64,000 nucleotides of DNA from Candidatus Sericytochromatia bacterium S15B-MN24 CBMW_12 (GCA_002083825.1 DAZV01000048.1:1-64000), one strand, 5' to 3'; numbered from the stretch's first letter, positions 32,015 to 40,783 are shown. Notes: generated by a model from the sequence alone, not told the origin. Program-made: numbers and translations.

Positions 32015-33112
32015 CTACACGTTGAATCGGAAGTGCATGACGTCGCCGTCCTTCACCTCGTAGGCCTTGCCTTCCAGGCGCAGGAGACCCTTCTCCTTGG
32101 CCGCATTCTCCGAACCGCAGGTGACCAGATCCGGGTAGGCCGTGACCTCGGCCCGGATGAAGCCCCGCTCGAAGTCGGTGTGGATGACGCCGGCCGCCCC
32201 GGGCGCGAGTGTCCCGCGGGTGATGGTCCAGGCCCGAACCTCCTTGACCCCCGCCGTGAAGTAGGTGATGAGATCCAGGATCCGGTAGGTCGAGCGAATC
32301 AGCTTGCTCAGGCCGCTCTCGGCGACGCCCAGGTCCTTGAGGTACTCCTCGGCTTCCTCGGCGCCGAGCTGAGCCAGTTCGGACTCGATCTGGGCCGAGA
32401 TGGCCACGCACTCGGCATTCTCGCCGGCCGCGAAGGCCTTGACCCGCTGAACCATGGGAAGGGTGTCGGCGGTCGCCAGGTCGCCCTCGGCCACGTTGGC
32501 GGCGTAGATCACGGGCTTCATCGTGAGCAGCGGAACCTGCTTCATGACGCCCAGCTCCTCGGCGTTGAGGTCCGTGGTCCGGGCCCACTTGCCCTCATCC
32601 AACTGGGCCTTCACCTTGATCAAGACGTCGACGAGGGCGGCCGCGGCCTTGTCGCCGGTCTTGGCGGCCTTGCGGTTGCGATCCAGGATCTTCTCGACGG
32701 TGCTCAGGTCCGCGAGCGCCAACTCGAGGTTGATGGTCTCGATGTCGCGAATGGGGTCGACATCCCCTTCGACGTGGGTGATGTTCCCGTCCTCGAAGCA
32801 GCGAACCACCTCGACGATGGCGTCCACTTCGCGGATATGCGCGAGGAACTGGTTGCCCAGACCTTCGCCCTGGCTGGCCCCGCGGACGAGGCCCGCGATG
32901 TCCACGAACTCGACGGCGGTCGGGATGACGGTATGGGTCTTGACGATGCTCTGGAGCACTCCGAGCCGCTCGTCCGGAACCGTGACGATTCCGACGTTGG
33001 GGTCGATGGTGGCGAAGGGATAGTTCGCCGCCAGGGCGCCCGCCCGGGTCAAGGCGTTAAAGAGGGTGCTTTTGCCGACGTTTGGCAAGCCGACGATTCC
33101 TGCGCGAAGCAA
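32015..33112 (-). CDS. ychF: Redox-regulated ATPase/GTPase YchF (OLA1 family)
   Basis: 365 residues, full length. G1 is [18 protein letters not shown] (residues 8-25), G3 [20 protein letters not shown], and the G4 position has the ATP-type substitution typical of the family. The C-terminal TGS domain shows [28 protein letters not shown] and the conserved end DVMHFRFNV. YchF binds ribosomes and hydrolyses ATP. The last codons and stop of this gene are the probable source of the left half of the dispersed repeats at 403, 3051, 5458 and 29825. GGAGG precedes the start. Confidence 0.97.
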   Translation of the reverse strand: MLRAGIVGLPNVGKSTLFNALTRAGALAANYPFATIDPNVGIVTVPDERLGVLQSIVKTHTVIPTAVEFVDIAGLVRGASQGEGLGNQFLAHIREVDAIVEVVRCFEDGNITHVEGDVDPIRDIETINLELALADLSTVEKILDRNRKAAKTGDKAAAALVDVLIKVKAQLDEGKWARTTDLNAEELGVMKQVPLLTMKPVIYAANVAEGDLATADTLPMVQRVKAFAAGENAECVAISAQIESELAQLGAEEAEEYLKDLGVAESGLSKLIRSTYRILDLITYFTAGVKEVRAWTITRGTLAPGAAGVIHTDFERGFIRAEVTAYPDLVTCGSENAAKEKGLLRLEGKAYEVKDGDVMHFRFNV

Positions 33113-33169
33113 CGGGTGATACCTCCTGGGGTGTTCGAAGCTGGATGACCGCCTCAGCGGTGTGATCCG

Positions 33170-33532
33170 CTAGTCTACCACCCCGCAGGACCCGAGACAA
33201 ACCCGAGAATCGGCGTCCTCGCCGCCTGGGACGTCCGAGGGGGGCGGATCAACCGGCGAATAGGCCTGGAGAGCGCCGAGCTCGGGCGGGATGACCCCGT
33301 CGATCAGGGCCAGCTTCCGGAGTCGCGGGAGCTTGCGGATCCGGTACTCGGCGGCGAGGGCCGGTCCCTTGGCTGGAAAGCGCCATGCGGCCACGGGCTC
33401 GACGGGTAGGCGGGAGCGGGTGTACTTGGCGCCCTTGCCGGCGTTATGAACGTGGAGCCTGCGAGGGAGATCGGTGGTGTAGCCGGTGTAGAGGGTGCCG
33501 TCGGAGCAGCGGAGGAGGTAGACGAGGTGCAT
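33170..33532 (-). CDS. GIY-YIG endonuclease superfamily protein (UPF0213/YhbQ-like)
   Basis: 120 residues. It has VYLLRCSDGTLYTGYTTD (the GIY and YIG strands as VYL...YTG), RRLHVHNAGKGAKYTRSRLP with the catalytic Arg/His region, and an Ala-Glu-Tyr-Arg-Ile-Arg helix with the metal-binding Glu. This is the single-domain YhbQ type, of proposed DNA-repair or nuclease function. The C-terminal 25 residues are Pro/Asp-rich and variable. It lies upstream of ychF on the same strand with a 57-base gap. Confidence 0.88.
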   Translation of the reverse strand: MHLVYLLRCSDGTLYTGYTTDLPRRLHVHNAGKGAKYTRSRLPVEPVAAWRFPAKGPALAAEYRIRKLPRLRKLALIDGVIPPELGALQAYSPVDPPPSDVPGGEDADSRVCLGSCGVVD

Positions 33533-33585
33533 GGGCTTAGCGTAGCGGCGCGGCGCGCGGGGAGCAAGTCCGACGCGCGGAAAAA

Positions 33586-33616
33586 GCCCTCTCGCCGCCG
33601 GAAGGGCCGAGAGGGC
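33586..33616 (-). terminator. Rho-independent terminator of the HTH gene
   Basis: Stem GCCCTCTCG / CGAGAGGGC, followed on the minus strand by GCTTTTTCC; T-rich sequence is present on the other side too. It lies 20 bases after the stop of the gene at 33636. Confidence 0.85.
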
Positions 33617-33635
33617 GAAAAGGATGGCGGGGAGG

Positions 33636-34133
33636 CTAGTGGCCGGCGGAGGGCAGGCCCATCTGGGCCCAGATGAGGGAGATGGATTCGAGCATGAGGA
33701 TGCCGTTGCGGTTGCCGGGTTGAGCCAAGAGGCAGAGCCTCCAGCGGCGTTCGAGGGCCATGAGGTCCTCGGGGCTGTAGGCCGTGGGGTCGAGGCGGGT
33801 GATGACCTGGCGAAGGTTGAGGTCGAGGGTCTCGGCCAGCTGCACCAGCACGAAAATAGACGGCTGGGCCACCAGGTTGTGCTCGAGCTTGACCAGGTAG
33901 GTGGCGTTGATGCCGGTGACGGTTTGCAACTGGAGGAGGCTCAGGCCCTTGCTGATGCGAGCCTGGCTGAGGACGAAGCCCAATGACTGGCTGTTGCGGG
34001 CCTGTTGCCAGGCGCTGATCAGCTGCGTCGGGCTCTCGGGTACCCAGCTGGAAGGGCTGGCGTCGGCGGGCGAGCCCGCGGGACGCCTCAAGGCTTTCAA
34101 GGCGCGGATCAGGGCGTTGAACCACTTCAACAT
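33636..34133 (-). CDS. XRE-type helix-turn-helix protein
   Basis: 165 residues. An N-terminal basic/hydrophobic helix (MLKWFNALIRALKALRR) is followed by a linker, then an HTH (about 50-110): LGFVLSQARISKGLSLLQLQ, TVTGINATYLVKLEHNL, LVQLAETLDLNLRQVI. The C-terminal segment (MALERRWRLCLL) is helical. It is likely a DNA-binding regulator. It diverges from the ribonucleotide reductase gene with about 680 bases between start codons, so it need not control it. Regulon unknown. Confidence 0.82.
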   Translation of the reverse strand: MLKWFNALIRALKALRRPAGSPADASPSSWVPESPTQLISAWQQARNSQSLGFVLSQARISKGLSLLQLQTVTGINATYLVKLEHNLVAQPSIFVLVQLAETLDLNLRQVITRLDPTAYSPEDLMALERRWRLCLLAQPGNRNGILMLESISLIWAQMGLPSAGH

Positions 34134-34574
34134 GAGGACCGTCCTTTGGTAGACAGCGCTGGCGGACAGCGGCAGCGTAAAGACCCTTCACAAAAATTAT
34201 GAATCATTCGGGCGCTGTTGGCAAGACGTTTAATCGAGAATTCACGGAAGTAACACCCAGGCTTACCTGGGCTTAACTCCGGCTTTCCGCCCGCCCCGTG
34301 CCAGTCTGCCTGACCCGAGGGAGACGCTCGACGCCCCCGCGGCCCGAAACGCGTCGAGCCGGGGAAATGGATCGCTCCCCCGAAGGTCGAGGAGCATCAC
34401 TCGAATCAGTATAAGAACATCTTTCCCGAGATGCCCTGGTGATCAACCGACAAGATCGTTCGTCCCCATGCCCGACCCCATGCCCGACGTCGAGCCCAAC
34501 CCCGGGAGCGCCGCTCCGGACCCCGATCGCCCCCTCGCAACCCCTCCCATGCCCCGCCCGGGGCAAAATTCTGC
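34134..34574. other. GC-rich leader region between the HTH gene and the nrdJ promoter
   Basis: No coding frame is convincing. The stretch holds a 9-bp inverted repeat GCTCGACGC / GCGTCGAGC (about 34331-34365) and a GGGG / CCCC hairpin just after it (about 34368-34388). A few bases on the minus strand near 34300 resemble the 3' end of a cobalamin riboswitch, but the remaining conserved boxes are not present. Confidence 0.4.
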
Positions 34575-34605
34575 TTGACAAAGCCCTTATTTCAGCTTTC
34601 TAGAC
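34575..34605 (+). promoter_or_regulatory. Candidate nrdJ promoter
   Basis: A perfect -35 TTGACA at 34575-34580 is followed after 17 bases by TTCTAG/CTAGAC, a poor -10. The candidate NrdR boxes lie 40-110 bases downstream, which is compatible with repression from within the leader or with a second start point nearer the gene. Confidence 0.45.
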
Positions 34606-34646
34606 AAGCGTTTCTAGTGGGTGTACGCTGAGTTTCACCAGCTATC

Positions 34647-34662
34647 ACACTACATCTAGCGT
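34647..34662. promoter_or_regulatory. Candidate NrdR box 1
   Basis: ACACTACATCTAGCGT compared with the family consensus ACACWATATATWGTGT (13 of 16 positions agree). It lies 152 bases before nrdJ. Confidence 0.65.
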
Positions 34663-34677
34663 CAACTGGACGCATGG

Positions 34678-34693
34678 TTGTTATATCTTCACA
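34678..34693. promoter_or_regulatory. Candidate NrdR box 2
   Basis: TTGTTATATCTTCACA, a degenerate NrdR box whose core TATATCT is 31 bases from the core of box 1. NrdR binds pairs of boxes separated by whole helical turns of about this distance. Confidence 0.5.
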
Positions 34694-34813
34694 AATTCCC
34701 CTTAATCTCCCCCGATCGGCCGCTGGGACGCCCTCTTGGCCGCCCCGGTCCATGCCGGTCAACCTCGTCGCCTCGGCTCCGATTCCGCTCGGAGCCCACA
34801 CGGAGAATCATGC

Positions 34814-37243
34814 ATGCTCAGTCAGAATGCCTTGACGGTCTTGGAAAAGCGTTATCTTCAGAAGGACGACAAGGGCCTCGTCTGCGAGACCCCCGACGAT
34901 CTCTTCTGGCGCGTGGCCAACACCCTCGCCCAGATCGACGGTCAGTACGGCGCCAACTCGGCTGAAATCCAGACCACCGCTCAGCGCTTCCACGACATGA
35001 TGGCGGGCCTCGACTTCCTCCCCAACTCCCCCACCCTCGCCAACGCCGGAACCCGCACCGGGCAGCTCTCCGCATGCTTCGTCCTCCCCGTCCAGGACGA
35101 CCTCGCCGGCATCTTCGAAACCATCAAGCACGCCGCCCTCATCCACCAGACCGGCGGCGGCACCGGCTTCGCCTTCAGCCGCCTGCGCCCCAAGAACGAC
35201 CTCGTCGCCTCCACCAAGGGCGTCTCCTCCGGGCCCGTCTCCTTCATGGACGTCTTCAACGCCGCCACCGAATCCATCAAGCAGGGCGGCATGCGCCGCG
35301 GCGCCAACATGGGCATCCTCCGGGTCGACCATCCCGACATCATGGACTTCATCCGCCACAAGGAAGACCCCACCAAGCTTACCAACTTCAACATCTCCGT
35401 CGCCGTCACCGACGCCTTCATGGACGCCGTGGAGAAGAGCCAGCCCTACGACCTGATCAACCCCCGCTCCGGCGAACCCTGCGGCCAGCTCGACGCCAAG
35501 ACCGTCTGGAACGACATCATCCGCCGCGCCTGGGGCAACGGCGAGCCCGGCCTCGTCTTCATCGACCGCATGAACCGCTACTGCCCCGTCTGGTGGATGG
35601 GCCAGTACGAATCCACCAACCCCTGCGGCGAACAGCCCCTCATCCCCTACGAATCCTGCAACCTCGGCTCGATCAACCTCGAACGCTTCGTGATCGAGGA
35701 CGGCGGCGCCCCCACCCTCGATTACCCGCGCCTCCGCCAGATCGTCCACCTCTCCACCCACCTGCTCGACAACGTCATCGACGCCAACGTCTACCCCATC
35801 CCCCAGATCCGCGAGGTCACCCTCGCCACCCGCAAGATCGGGCTCGGCGTCATGGGGTTCGCCCGCATGCTCTTCCGCATGGGCGTCGGCTACGGCACCG
35901 AAGCCTCCTTCCAACTGGCCGAGGAACTCTTCTCCTTCATCGACTTCGAGTCGAAGGTCGCCTCCGTCGAGCTGGCCAAGACCCGCGGCCAGTTCCCCGG
36001 CCGCGACGGCCATGAAGCCGAGTCCAACGCCTTCTTCGAACGCCTGATGATCGAGCGGGACCGCAACCCCCGTCGCCACGAGCAGGCCAACTACGCCGCC
36101 CTGACCCGCGACATCGAGGCCTACGGCATCCGCAACTCCACCACCACCACCATCGCCCCCACCGGCACCCTGTCCATCATCGCGGACACCTCCGGCGGCT
36201 GCGAGCCGGTCTTCGCCCTCGCCTTCAAGCGCTGGCAGGCCGACACCCACATGGTGGACGTGGACGGCGTCCTGTCCGAAACCGCCAAGGCCCGCGGCTT
36301 CCACTCCCCCGAACTGCTCGAGGCCATCGAGGCCAACCACGGCAGCCTGGCGAACCTCGAAGGCTTCGACATCCCCGCCGACATCCTCACGACCTTCGCC
36401 ACCGCCCACGACATCACCCCGAGCGAGCACGTCCTCATCCAGGCCGCCTTCCAGCGCTACAACGACTCGGCGACCTCCAAGACCATCAACTTCTCCAACC
36501 ACGCCACGGTCGAAGACGTCGAAACCGCCTACCGCCTCGCCTGGGAAACCGGCTGCAAGGGCATCACCATCTACCGGGACGGCTCGCGCCAGTTCCAGCC
36601 CCTCTCGACGCCCAAGGCCGAACCCAAGGTCGAGGCCAAGCGCGAGACCGCACCCGCCGAGAGCCGCGATCACAAGGTCAAGCCCCGCACCCGTCCCGAG
36701 GACCTCTACGGCTACACCCGGGTCACCACGACGGGCGACGGCAAGCTCTACACCACCGTCAACTACGACGAGCGCGGCATGCGCGAGGTGGTGAGCAACA
36801 TCGGCCGCTCGGGCGGCACGCTCAACTCCCTGTCCGAGGCCATCGGCCGCCTCATCAGCCTCAGCCTCCAGTACAACGTCCCGGTCGACGAGTTGGCCCA
36901 GCAGCTCATCGGTATCCGATCGGCGAATCCGTACGGCTTCGGCCCCAATCAGGTCCTTTCGATCCCCGACGCCATCGGCAAGGTCCTCAAGGATTCGCCC
37001 CGCCAGCTCGGCCAGATGATGATGCTTCAGCCCTACGGGCAAGAGCCGCAGGAGTTCCAGCCCCTGGCCGTTCCGCAAGCCCAGACCGTCATGGTGGCCG
37101 ACGTCAGCTCCCTCAACCGCCATGGCGTGCATGCGGTCGAGGTCTACGGCGAGAGCCCCGAGTGCCCCGAATGCGGTCACTCGCTGGAGTTCGGCGAAGG
37201 CTGCGCGGTTTGCCGCGGCTGCGGCTACTCCCGCTGCTCCTGA
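34814..37243 (+). CDS. nrdJ: Adenosylcobalamin-dependent (class II) ribonucleoside-diphosphate reductase
   Basis: 809 residues from ATG 34814 (GGAG at 34802). It reduces ribonucleotides to deoxyribonucleotides using coenzyme B12 and works with or without oxygen. The active site shows LPNSPTLANAG and GQLSACFVLPVQDD (first redox Cys), NPCGEQPLIPYESCNLGSIN (radical Cys and Glu), TGTLSIIADTSGGCEP and a second Cys region. A TSCPD-like domain (about 640-720) precedes a C-terminal Cys-rich tail CPECGHSLEFGEGCAVCRGCGY that delivers electrons. No other nrd genes are nearby, as expected for a single-chain class II enzyme. Candidate NrdR boxes suggest repression by NrdR in response to dATP. Confidence 0.96.
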   Translation: MLSQNALTVLEKRYLQKDDKGLVCETPDDLFWRVANTLAQIDGQYGANSAEIQTTAQRFHDMMAGLDFLPNSPTLANAGTRTGQLSACFVLPVQDDLAGIFETIKHAALIHQTGGGTGFAFSRLRPKNDLVASTKGVSSGPVSFMDVFNAATESIKQGGMRRGANMGILRVDHPDIMDFIRHKEDPTKLTNFNISVAVTDAFMDAVEKSQPYDLINPRSGEPCGQLDAKTVWNDIIRRAWGNGEPGLVFIDRMNRYCPVWWMGQYESTNPCGEQPLIPYESCNLGSINLERFVIEDGGAPTLDYPRLRQIVHLSTHLLDNVIDANVYPIPQIREVTLATRKIGLGVMGFARMLFRMGVGYGTEASFQLAEELFSFIDFESKVASVELAKTRGQFPGRDGHEAESNAFFERLMIERDRNPRRHEQANYAALTRDIEAYGIRNSTTTTIAPTGTLSIIADTSGGCEPVFALAFKRWQADTHMVDVDGVLSETAKARGFHSPELLEAIEANHGSLANLEGFDIPADILTTFATAHDITPSEHVLIQAAFQRYNDSATSKTINFSNHATVEDVETAYRLAWETGCKGITIYRDGSRQFQPLSTPKAEPKVEAKRETAPAESRDHKVKPRTRPEDLYGYTRVTTTGDGKLYTTVNYDERGMREVVSNIGRSGGTLNSLSEAIGRLISLSLQYNVPVDELAQQLIGIRSANPYGFGPNQVLSIPDAIGKVLKDSPRQLGQMMMLQPYGQEPQEFQPLAVPQAQTVMVADVSSLNRHGVHAVEVYGESPECPECGHSLEFGEGCAVCRGCGYSRCS

Positions 37244-37264
37244 CCCCTCGCGATCGAATCTCGA

Positions 37265-37296
37265 AGAGGGCTCGGCTGGTGCCGGGCCCTCTTTTT
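37265..37296 (+). terminator. nrdJ terminator
   Basis: AGAGGGC-tcggctggtgccg-GGCCCTCT followed by five Ts, 20 bases after the nrdJ stop. Confidence 0.9.
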
Positions 37297-37453
37297 CGGC
37301 TATGATGCTTGTGAATGCGTTATCAAACGCTCAAGCCCGAGGTCGGCCGCGGAGAAGAGTCGCGCTGAACGTCGTGAATCGCCGCCTTGTAGGGGCCTCT
37401 GGTCCCGGATAACCTGAGAGGAGCCCCGCGCCCCGAGGGACGGAGGAGCCGCC

Positions 37454-38041
37454 ATGAAGACCATGAAAACCATGAAGACGATGGGTAAAGAGACGATGGG
37501 TAAAGAGACGATGGCAAAAGAGACCGGGGACAAGCCAAAAAAAGAGACCGGGGACAAGCCGAAAAACGGCGACAAGCCCAAAGCGGAAAAGTCCGAATCG
37601 AAGCCGAAGACCGATGAACGCTACACGTTCAGCGTCTTCATCGACGCCCCCCATGACCGCGTCTGGGCGGCCATCAAGGATCAGGTCGAGCACCCGAAGC
37701 GCGACCCCAAGCAGATCAAGGGCGTCCAGGTGATCGAGCGCTCCCGCAACACCCTGATCCGCGACCTCAAGCCCAAGCGCGGCCGCGCCATCCGCGAGAC
37801 CATCACCTTCTTCCCCAACAAGAAATCCGTCCGGACCGAGATGAATCGCGGCCCCTACGCGAGCATCTCCCAGGAGGTCACCAAGGAGAAAGGACGGACC
37901 AAGCTGACCGTCTCCTTCCTGCCCCGCCGCATGACCCGCTTCTTTCTCAAGATCAAGCAATGGGCCAAGAAGCGCCCCCTGGAACTCGACGACCTCATGA
38001 ACCTCGCCAAGCTGCCGACGCCCGCCGGCAAAGCCAAGTAA
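37454..38041 (+). CDS. SRPBCC-type protein with a Lys/Thr/Met repeat N-terminus
   Basis: 195 residues. The first 55 residues are low-complexity repeats (MKTMKTMKTMGKETMGKETM, then KETGDKPKK units), highly basic. From about residue 58 a START/SRPBCC-like domain follows: YTFSVFIDAPHDRVWAAIKD, IRETITFFPNKKSVRTEMN, and a C-terminal helix with RRMTRFFLKIKQWAKK. Such domains bind hydrophobic ligands. The repeats are encoded by tandem ATGGGTAAAGAGACG units, so their number probably varies by slippage. GGAGGAGCCGCC gives the ribosome binding site. Function unknown. Confidence 0.75.
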   Translation: MKTMKTMKTMGKETMGKETMAKETGDKPKKETGDKPKNGDKPKAEKSESKPKTDERYTFSVFIDAPHDRVWAAIKDQVEHPKRDPKQIKGVQVIERSRNTLIRDLKPKRGRAIRETITFFPNKKSVRTEMNRGPYASISQEVTKEKGRTKLTVSFLPRRMTRFFLKIKQWAKKRPLELDDLMNLAKLPTPAGKAK

Positions 38042-38101
38042 CCGAGGATTCGAGACGATCGACCCTCTGGACGACTGAAAAGCCAAACCGCCGGTCGCAA
38101 A

Positions 38102-38143
38102 GCCGATGGGGCCTCCGCTCGGCGGAGACCCCATCGGTTTTTT
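38102..38143 (+). terminator. Rho-independent terminator
   Basis: GCCGATGGGG / CCCCATCGG with an inner CTCCG / CGGAG stem and a TTTTTT tail, 60 bases after the SRPBCC-type gene. Confidence 0.92.
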
Positions 38144-38159
38144 CAAGCCCCGAGGGCCT

Positions 38160-38726
38160 TCAGCTCAGGCGATGCGGCCATGCCTGGATCGACTCGAGGT
38201 GCGACTTGACGTCTTGCCAGCCCGCCACTCTCACCACCCGGTGATCATGCTCGCCGAAATGGCTGTCCCGGTTGTAAGGCCAGCCCATGAGGTAGGTGGT
38301 GGCGCCGCTGGCGGCCAGGTCCAGGGCGTTCAGCGGGGCGTCGTCGATGAAGTAATCGAATCGTCCCGTCTCGGATTTGCGGCCCTTGGTGAAGACAATC
38401 CCGTCATAGCGGATGCCATGCTGATGGAGCCACTCCTTGGTGATCTGCTCCGCCACCTCCGCGGGACGATGGGTCACGATGGTGACCGCGCCGGGAAGCT
38501 CGTTGACCAGATGGTAATCCGCCATCGGCGGCAATTCCATCGCGCGCTCCATGCAGCGCGTGAAAACCTGCTCCATCTGATCGCGCGCGATCAGACCCGC
38601 GAAGTAGTAATCCGTCACCTGGTCGGGACTCACGCTCAGGCCGGTGAGTTCCAGGACGATCTCGATCATCGCGGGAAGGTGATGGGCCAGGACTCCGTCG
38701 ACATCGACTCCGAAATGGGGCTTCAT
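38160..38726 (-). CDS. HAD-type 5'-nucleotidase / phosphatase (NT5C-like)
   Basis: 188 residues. Motif 1 GVDVDGVLAHHLPAM (nucleophile Asp 8), motif 2 TIVTHRP, motif 3/4 YFIDDAPLNALDLA identify a HAD phosphatase of the 5'(3')-deoxyribonucleotidase (NT5C) type, which dephosphorylates nucleoside monophosphates. Upstream on its strand, AAGGAGTGAATC is the ribosome binding site and TATAAT (plus-strand 38756-38761) a perfect -10. It is monocistronic. The closeness to the ribonucleotide reductase may be incidental. Confidence 0.85.
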   Translation of the reverse strand: MKPHFGVDVDGVLAHHLPAMIEIVLELTGLSVSPDQVTDYYFAGLIARDQMEQVFTRCMERAMELPPMADYHLVNELPGAVTIVTHRPAEVAEQITKEWLHQHGIRYDGIVFTKGRKSETGRFDYFIDDAPLNALDLAASGATTYLMGWPYNRDSHFGEHDHRVVRVAGWQDVKSHLESIQAWPHRLS

Positions 38727-38889
38727 GATTCACTCCTTGAATGCACAGAGGCCCATTATACCCCCTCGTGGCCGCCTGTATCGTCGCATTGGCGGGCCTT
38801 TTGCGGAAATGGGGGGCTGGTCGGCGGGTGCGAAGCCAATCGGGGCGGTCTTCCCGCGCCACCGACGGGGTCGCGTGCTTCAGGAAATG

Positions 38890-39732
38890 CTAGGCGACCC
38901 CGAAGAAGAAGGGGCCCTGGGCGATGGGCTTGTGGAGAATCTCGGCCTTGCGCTCGATGGGAAGCGACTTCCAGTGGCTCTCGAAGCGCTGGATGTAGGC
39001 GAGCTTGGCCTTCTGGCCATCCTCGTGGAAGCCGTGGGAGCGAAGCTCGGCGATCGCCTGACCTGCCGTCCATCCGTCCCGGGCAATCCGCAGCGCCGCC
39101 GCCATGGTCCCGGTCCGATCCACTCCGTGGTAGCAGTGAAAGAAGACCTTGCCGTTCGCCGGATCCAGCGCCGTCTTCAAGAAATCGAGCGTCTCGGCAT
39201 GCGTGGGAGCGCCCATGGGAGGCAGCGGCAAGAAAACGGCCTTCATCCCGAGCTTCGATACCACCGCGGCCTCGCGGTTGTCCTCCGGGCGGAGATTGAT
39301 CACGGTCTTCACGCCCTGAGCTTTCAGCTGCCGGAAACCCTCCTCGGTCGGCTGAGCGCCGCGAAGCAGCTTCTCCCCCACCGGGGCCAGCTTCTCCACG
39401 TTCGGCCCCGTAGCCGTGCGCGTCATGAGCCCGTAAATCTCGTGCCCCGTCTTGGCGATCGCGGGGTGCAAATCCCCCAACCAGATCAAGGCTTCGGCGC
39501 CGGCGTCCACCGCGCGTCCCCGCAAGGAGGCGATCGCCCCCCGCAAGGTCTCCGGCACGGGTGCCTGTTCCACCTTGGGAAGCGCCCGCTCCATCGCCAC
39601 GTGGGCGCGCGTCCGGATCGAATCTCCCCGGGACTCGGTCCGAGGAGCCTGTTCCGGCCGCTTGGAAGCGGCAAGTTCCAGCCGATCCGCGGGGCGACGT
39701 TGAATTGGAGGAGTGACGCGTGAAATCTGCAT
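38890..39732 (-). CDS. Dual-specificity / tyrosine phosphatase-like protein
   Basis: 280 residues from ATG 39732 (AAGGGGAGC directly before it). The first 110 residues are polar and Arg/Pro-rich. The phosphatase domain (about 120-260) has LLRGAQPTEEGFRQLKAQGV and KTVINLRPEDNREAAVV, with the P-loop HCYHGVDRTG (Cys-x5-Arg-Thr; about residues 212-221) and the helix WTAGQAIAELRSHGF. This matches DSP/KinG-type phosphatases that act on phosphoproteins, inositol phosphates or nucleotides. Substrate unknown. Confidence 0.85.
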   Translation of the reverse strand: MQISRVTPPIQRRPADRLELAASKRPEQAPRTESRGDSIRTRAHVAMERALPKVEQAPVPETLRGAIASLRGRAVDAGAEALIWLGDLHPAIAKTGHEIYGLMTRTATGPNVEKLAPVGEKLLRGAQPTEEGFRQLKAQGVKTVINLRPEDNREAAVVSKLGMKAVFLPLPPMGAPTHAETLDFLKTALDPANGKVFFHCYHGVDRTGTMAAALRIARDGWTAGQAIAELRSHGFHEDGQKAKLAYIQRFESHWKSLPIERKAEILHKPIAQGPFFFGVA

Positions 39733-39985
39733 GCTCCCCTTATCCGTCCCTCGCCCCCCAAGCTTGACCAAGGAACGGTTAAATTGTCGTAATACTTCGC
39801 TCCCTCCTGGGGCGGGATCGCGGGGAGCTTCCGGACCGGTTCCGCGGGTGCATCGGGGTGTTTTCGAGGCTGCTGCGGGCATGCCGGCCCGTGGTAGCGA
39901 GCAACCATTCCGGGTACAATGGTCCCAGCCGATCTACCCCGCTCAAGAGAGCGCCGCAACACGATCACGTGAGGATGAACCCGCC

Positions 39986-40738
39986 ATGATGACCTACCTT
40001 GAAGCCGCCCACCTGATCCTCGCCGAGGCCGGAGCGGCCGTGAGCGAGGAGGATATTGTGTCTCGGGCGATCGCCAAGGGTCTCATCAAGCCGGTGGGCA
40101 AGTCTCCGGTGAAGTCCATCGGCGTGGTCCTGCGGCGGGCTTCCCAGAACCCCACGTCCGCCTTCGAGAACGCGGGGCCTCGGCTCTGGAAGCTCAAGGA
40201 GGCCTTGGATACCGATAGCCAGGTCTCGATGCGCGAAGCCGCTCACCAGATTCTTCAGAAAGCCGGCCGGCCCCTCCATTATCGCGAGATCACGCGCCGG
40301 GCCATTCGCCTCGGCATGATCCGGCCCGAGGGCCGCACGCCCGCGCTCACCCTGCGGGCACGGATGGGTGACGACATGAACCGCAACCCCGTCACCCCGT
40401 TCGTCAGGGTCGCGGACGGTACGTATGCGCTCAAGGAATGGCCGCTCACCTCCAAGGTGCCTGCCGCCAAGAAAACCGCCAAGGCGACCGCCAAGAAACG
40501 CCAGGACTGCGCATGCTGCGGTTTCAACCCCAAGAAGGCCTACGGGGAAATCGGCGAAGACATCCTCCTCAAGCACAAGGACGGGAAGGCCGTCCTGATG
40601 ATCTGCGGCAACTGCCAGATCATGCTCAAGCTAACGAGTCTCGTCGATCTCAAAGCCCGCCTGGCCGAAATCAAGAAGGCCGCGCCGAAGAAGGTTGCCC
40701 CGCCCAAGGCGCGCGCGACCAAGCCCGCCAAGGTCTAG
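39986..40738 (+). CDS. Two HARE-HTH (winged helix) domains plus zinc ribbon, small DNA-binding protein
   Basis: 250 residues. Two HARE-HTH domains: MTYLEAAHLILAEAGAAVSE...LIKPVGKSPVKSIGVVLRR (about 2-55) and MREAAHQILQKAGRPLHYRE...MIRPEGRTPALTLRARM (about 78-135). A Lys/Ala linker leads to a zinc ribbon CACCGF...CGNC (about 175-215) and a Lys/Pro/Ala-rich tail. HARE-HTH modules bind DNA in restriction endonucleases and RNA polymerase delta. The plan is compact and free of an enzymatic domain, so a nucleoid or regulatory role is likely. TACAAT at 39915 is a -10 candidate. Confidence 0.82.
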   Translation: MMTYLEAAHLILAEAGAAVSEEDIVSRAIAKGLIKPVGKSPVKSIGVVLRRASQNPTSAFENAGPRLWKLKEALDTDSQVSMREAAHQILQKAGRPLHYREITRRAIRLGMIRPEGRTPALTLRARMGDDMNRNPVTPFVRVADGTYALKEWPLTSKVPAAKKTAKATAKKRQDCACCGFNPKKAYGEIGEDILLKHKDGKAVLMICGNCQIMLKLTSLVDLKARLAEIKKAAPKKVAPPKARATKPAKV

Positions 40739-40783
40739 ACCGGGCTTTCAGGTCTTGGCGGACAGAGTGGTCTTGGGGGTCGG

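Noticed and set aside
31722-32588. Minus-strand frame crossing the ychF-HNH gap, with text such as MLPLIENDVTLMIQASDLFQ
   Set aside because: It overlaps both genes in a different frame and has no start or ribosome binding site; the protein-like part is only about 50 codons. It could be a remnant but I cannot support it.
32033-33148. 371-codon open frame antisense to ychF
   Set aside because: Shadow of ychF, His/Gly/Asp-rich, no family.
34280-34330. Possible cobalamin riboswitch near nrdJ
   Set aside because: On the minus strand GGTCAGGCAGACTGGC resembles the 3' end of the cobalamin motif, but the B12 box and other conserved cores are not found and the orientation is away from nrdJ.
34808-37180. 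790-codon open frame antisense to nrdJ
   Set aside because: It is a low-complexity Val/Gly/Asp/Leu-rich shadow caused by the strong GC3 codon bias of nrdJ; no start site or family.
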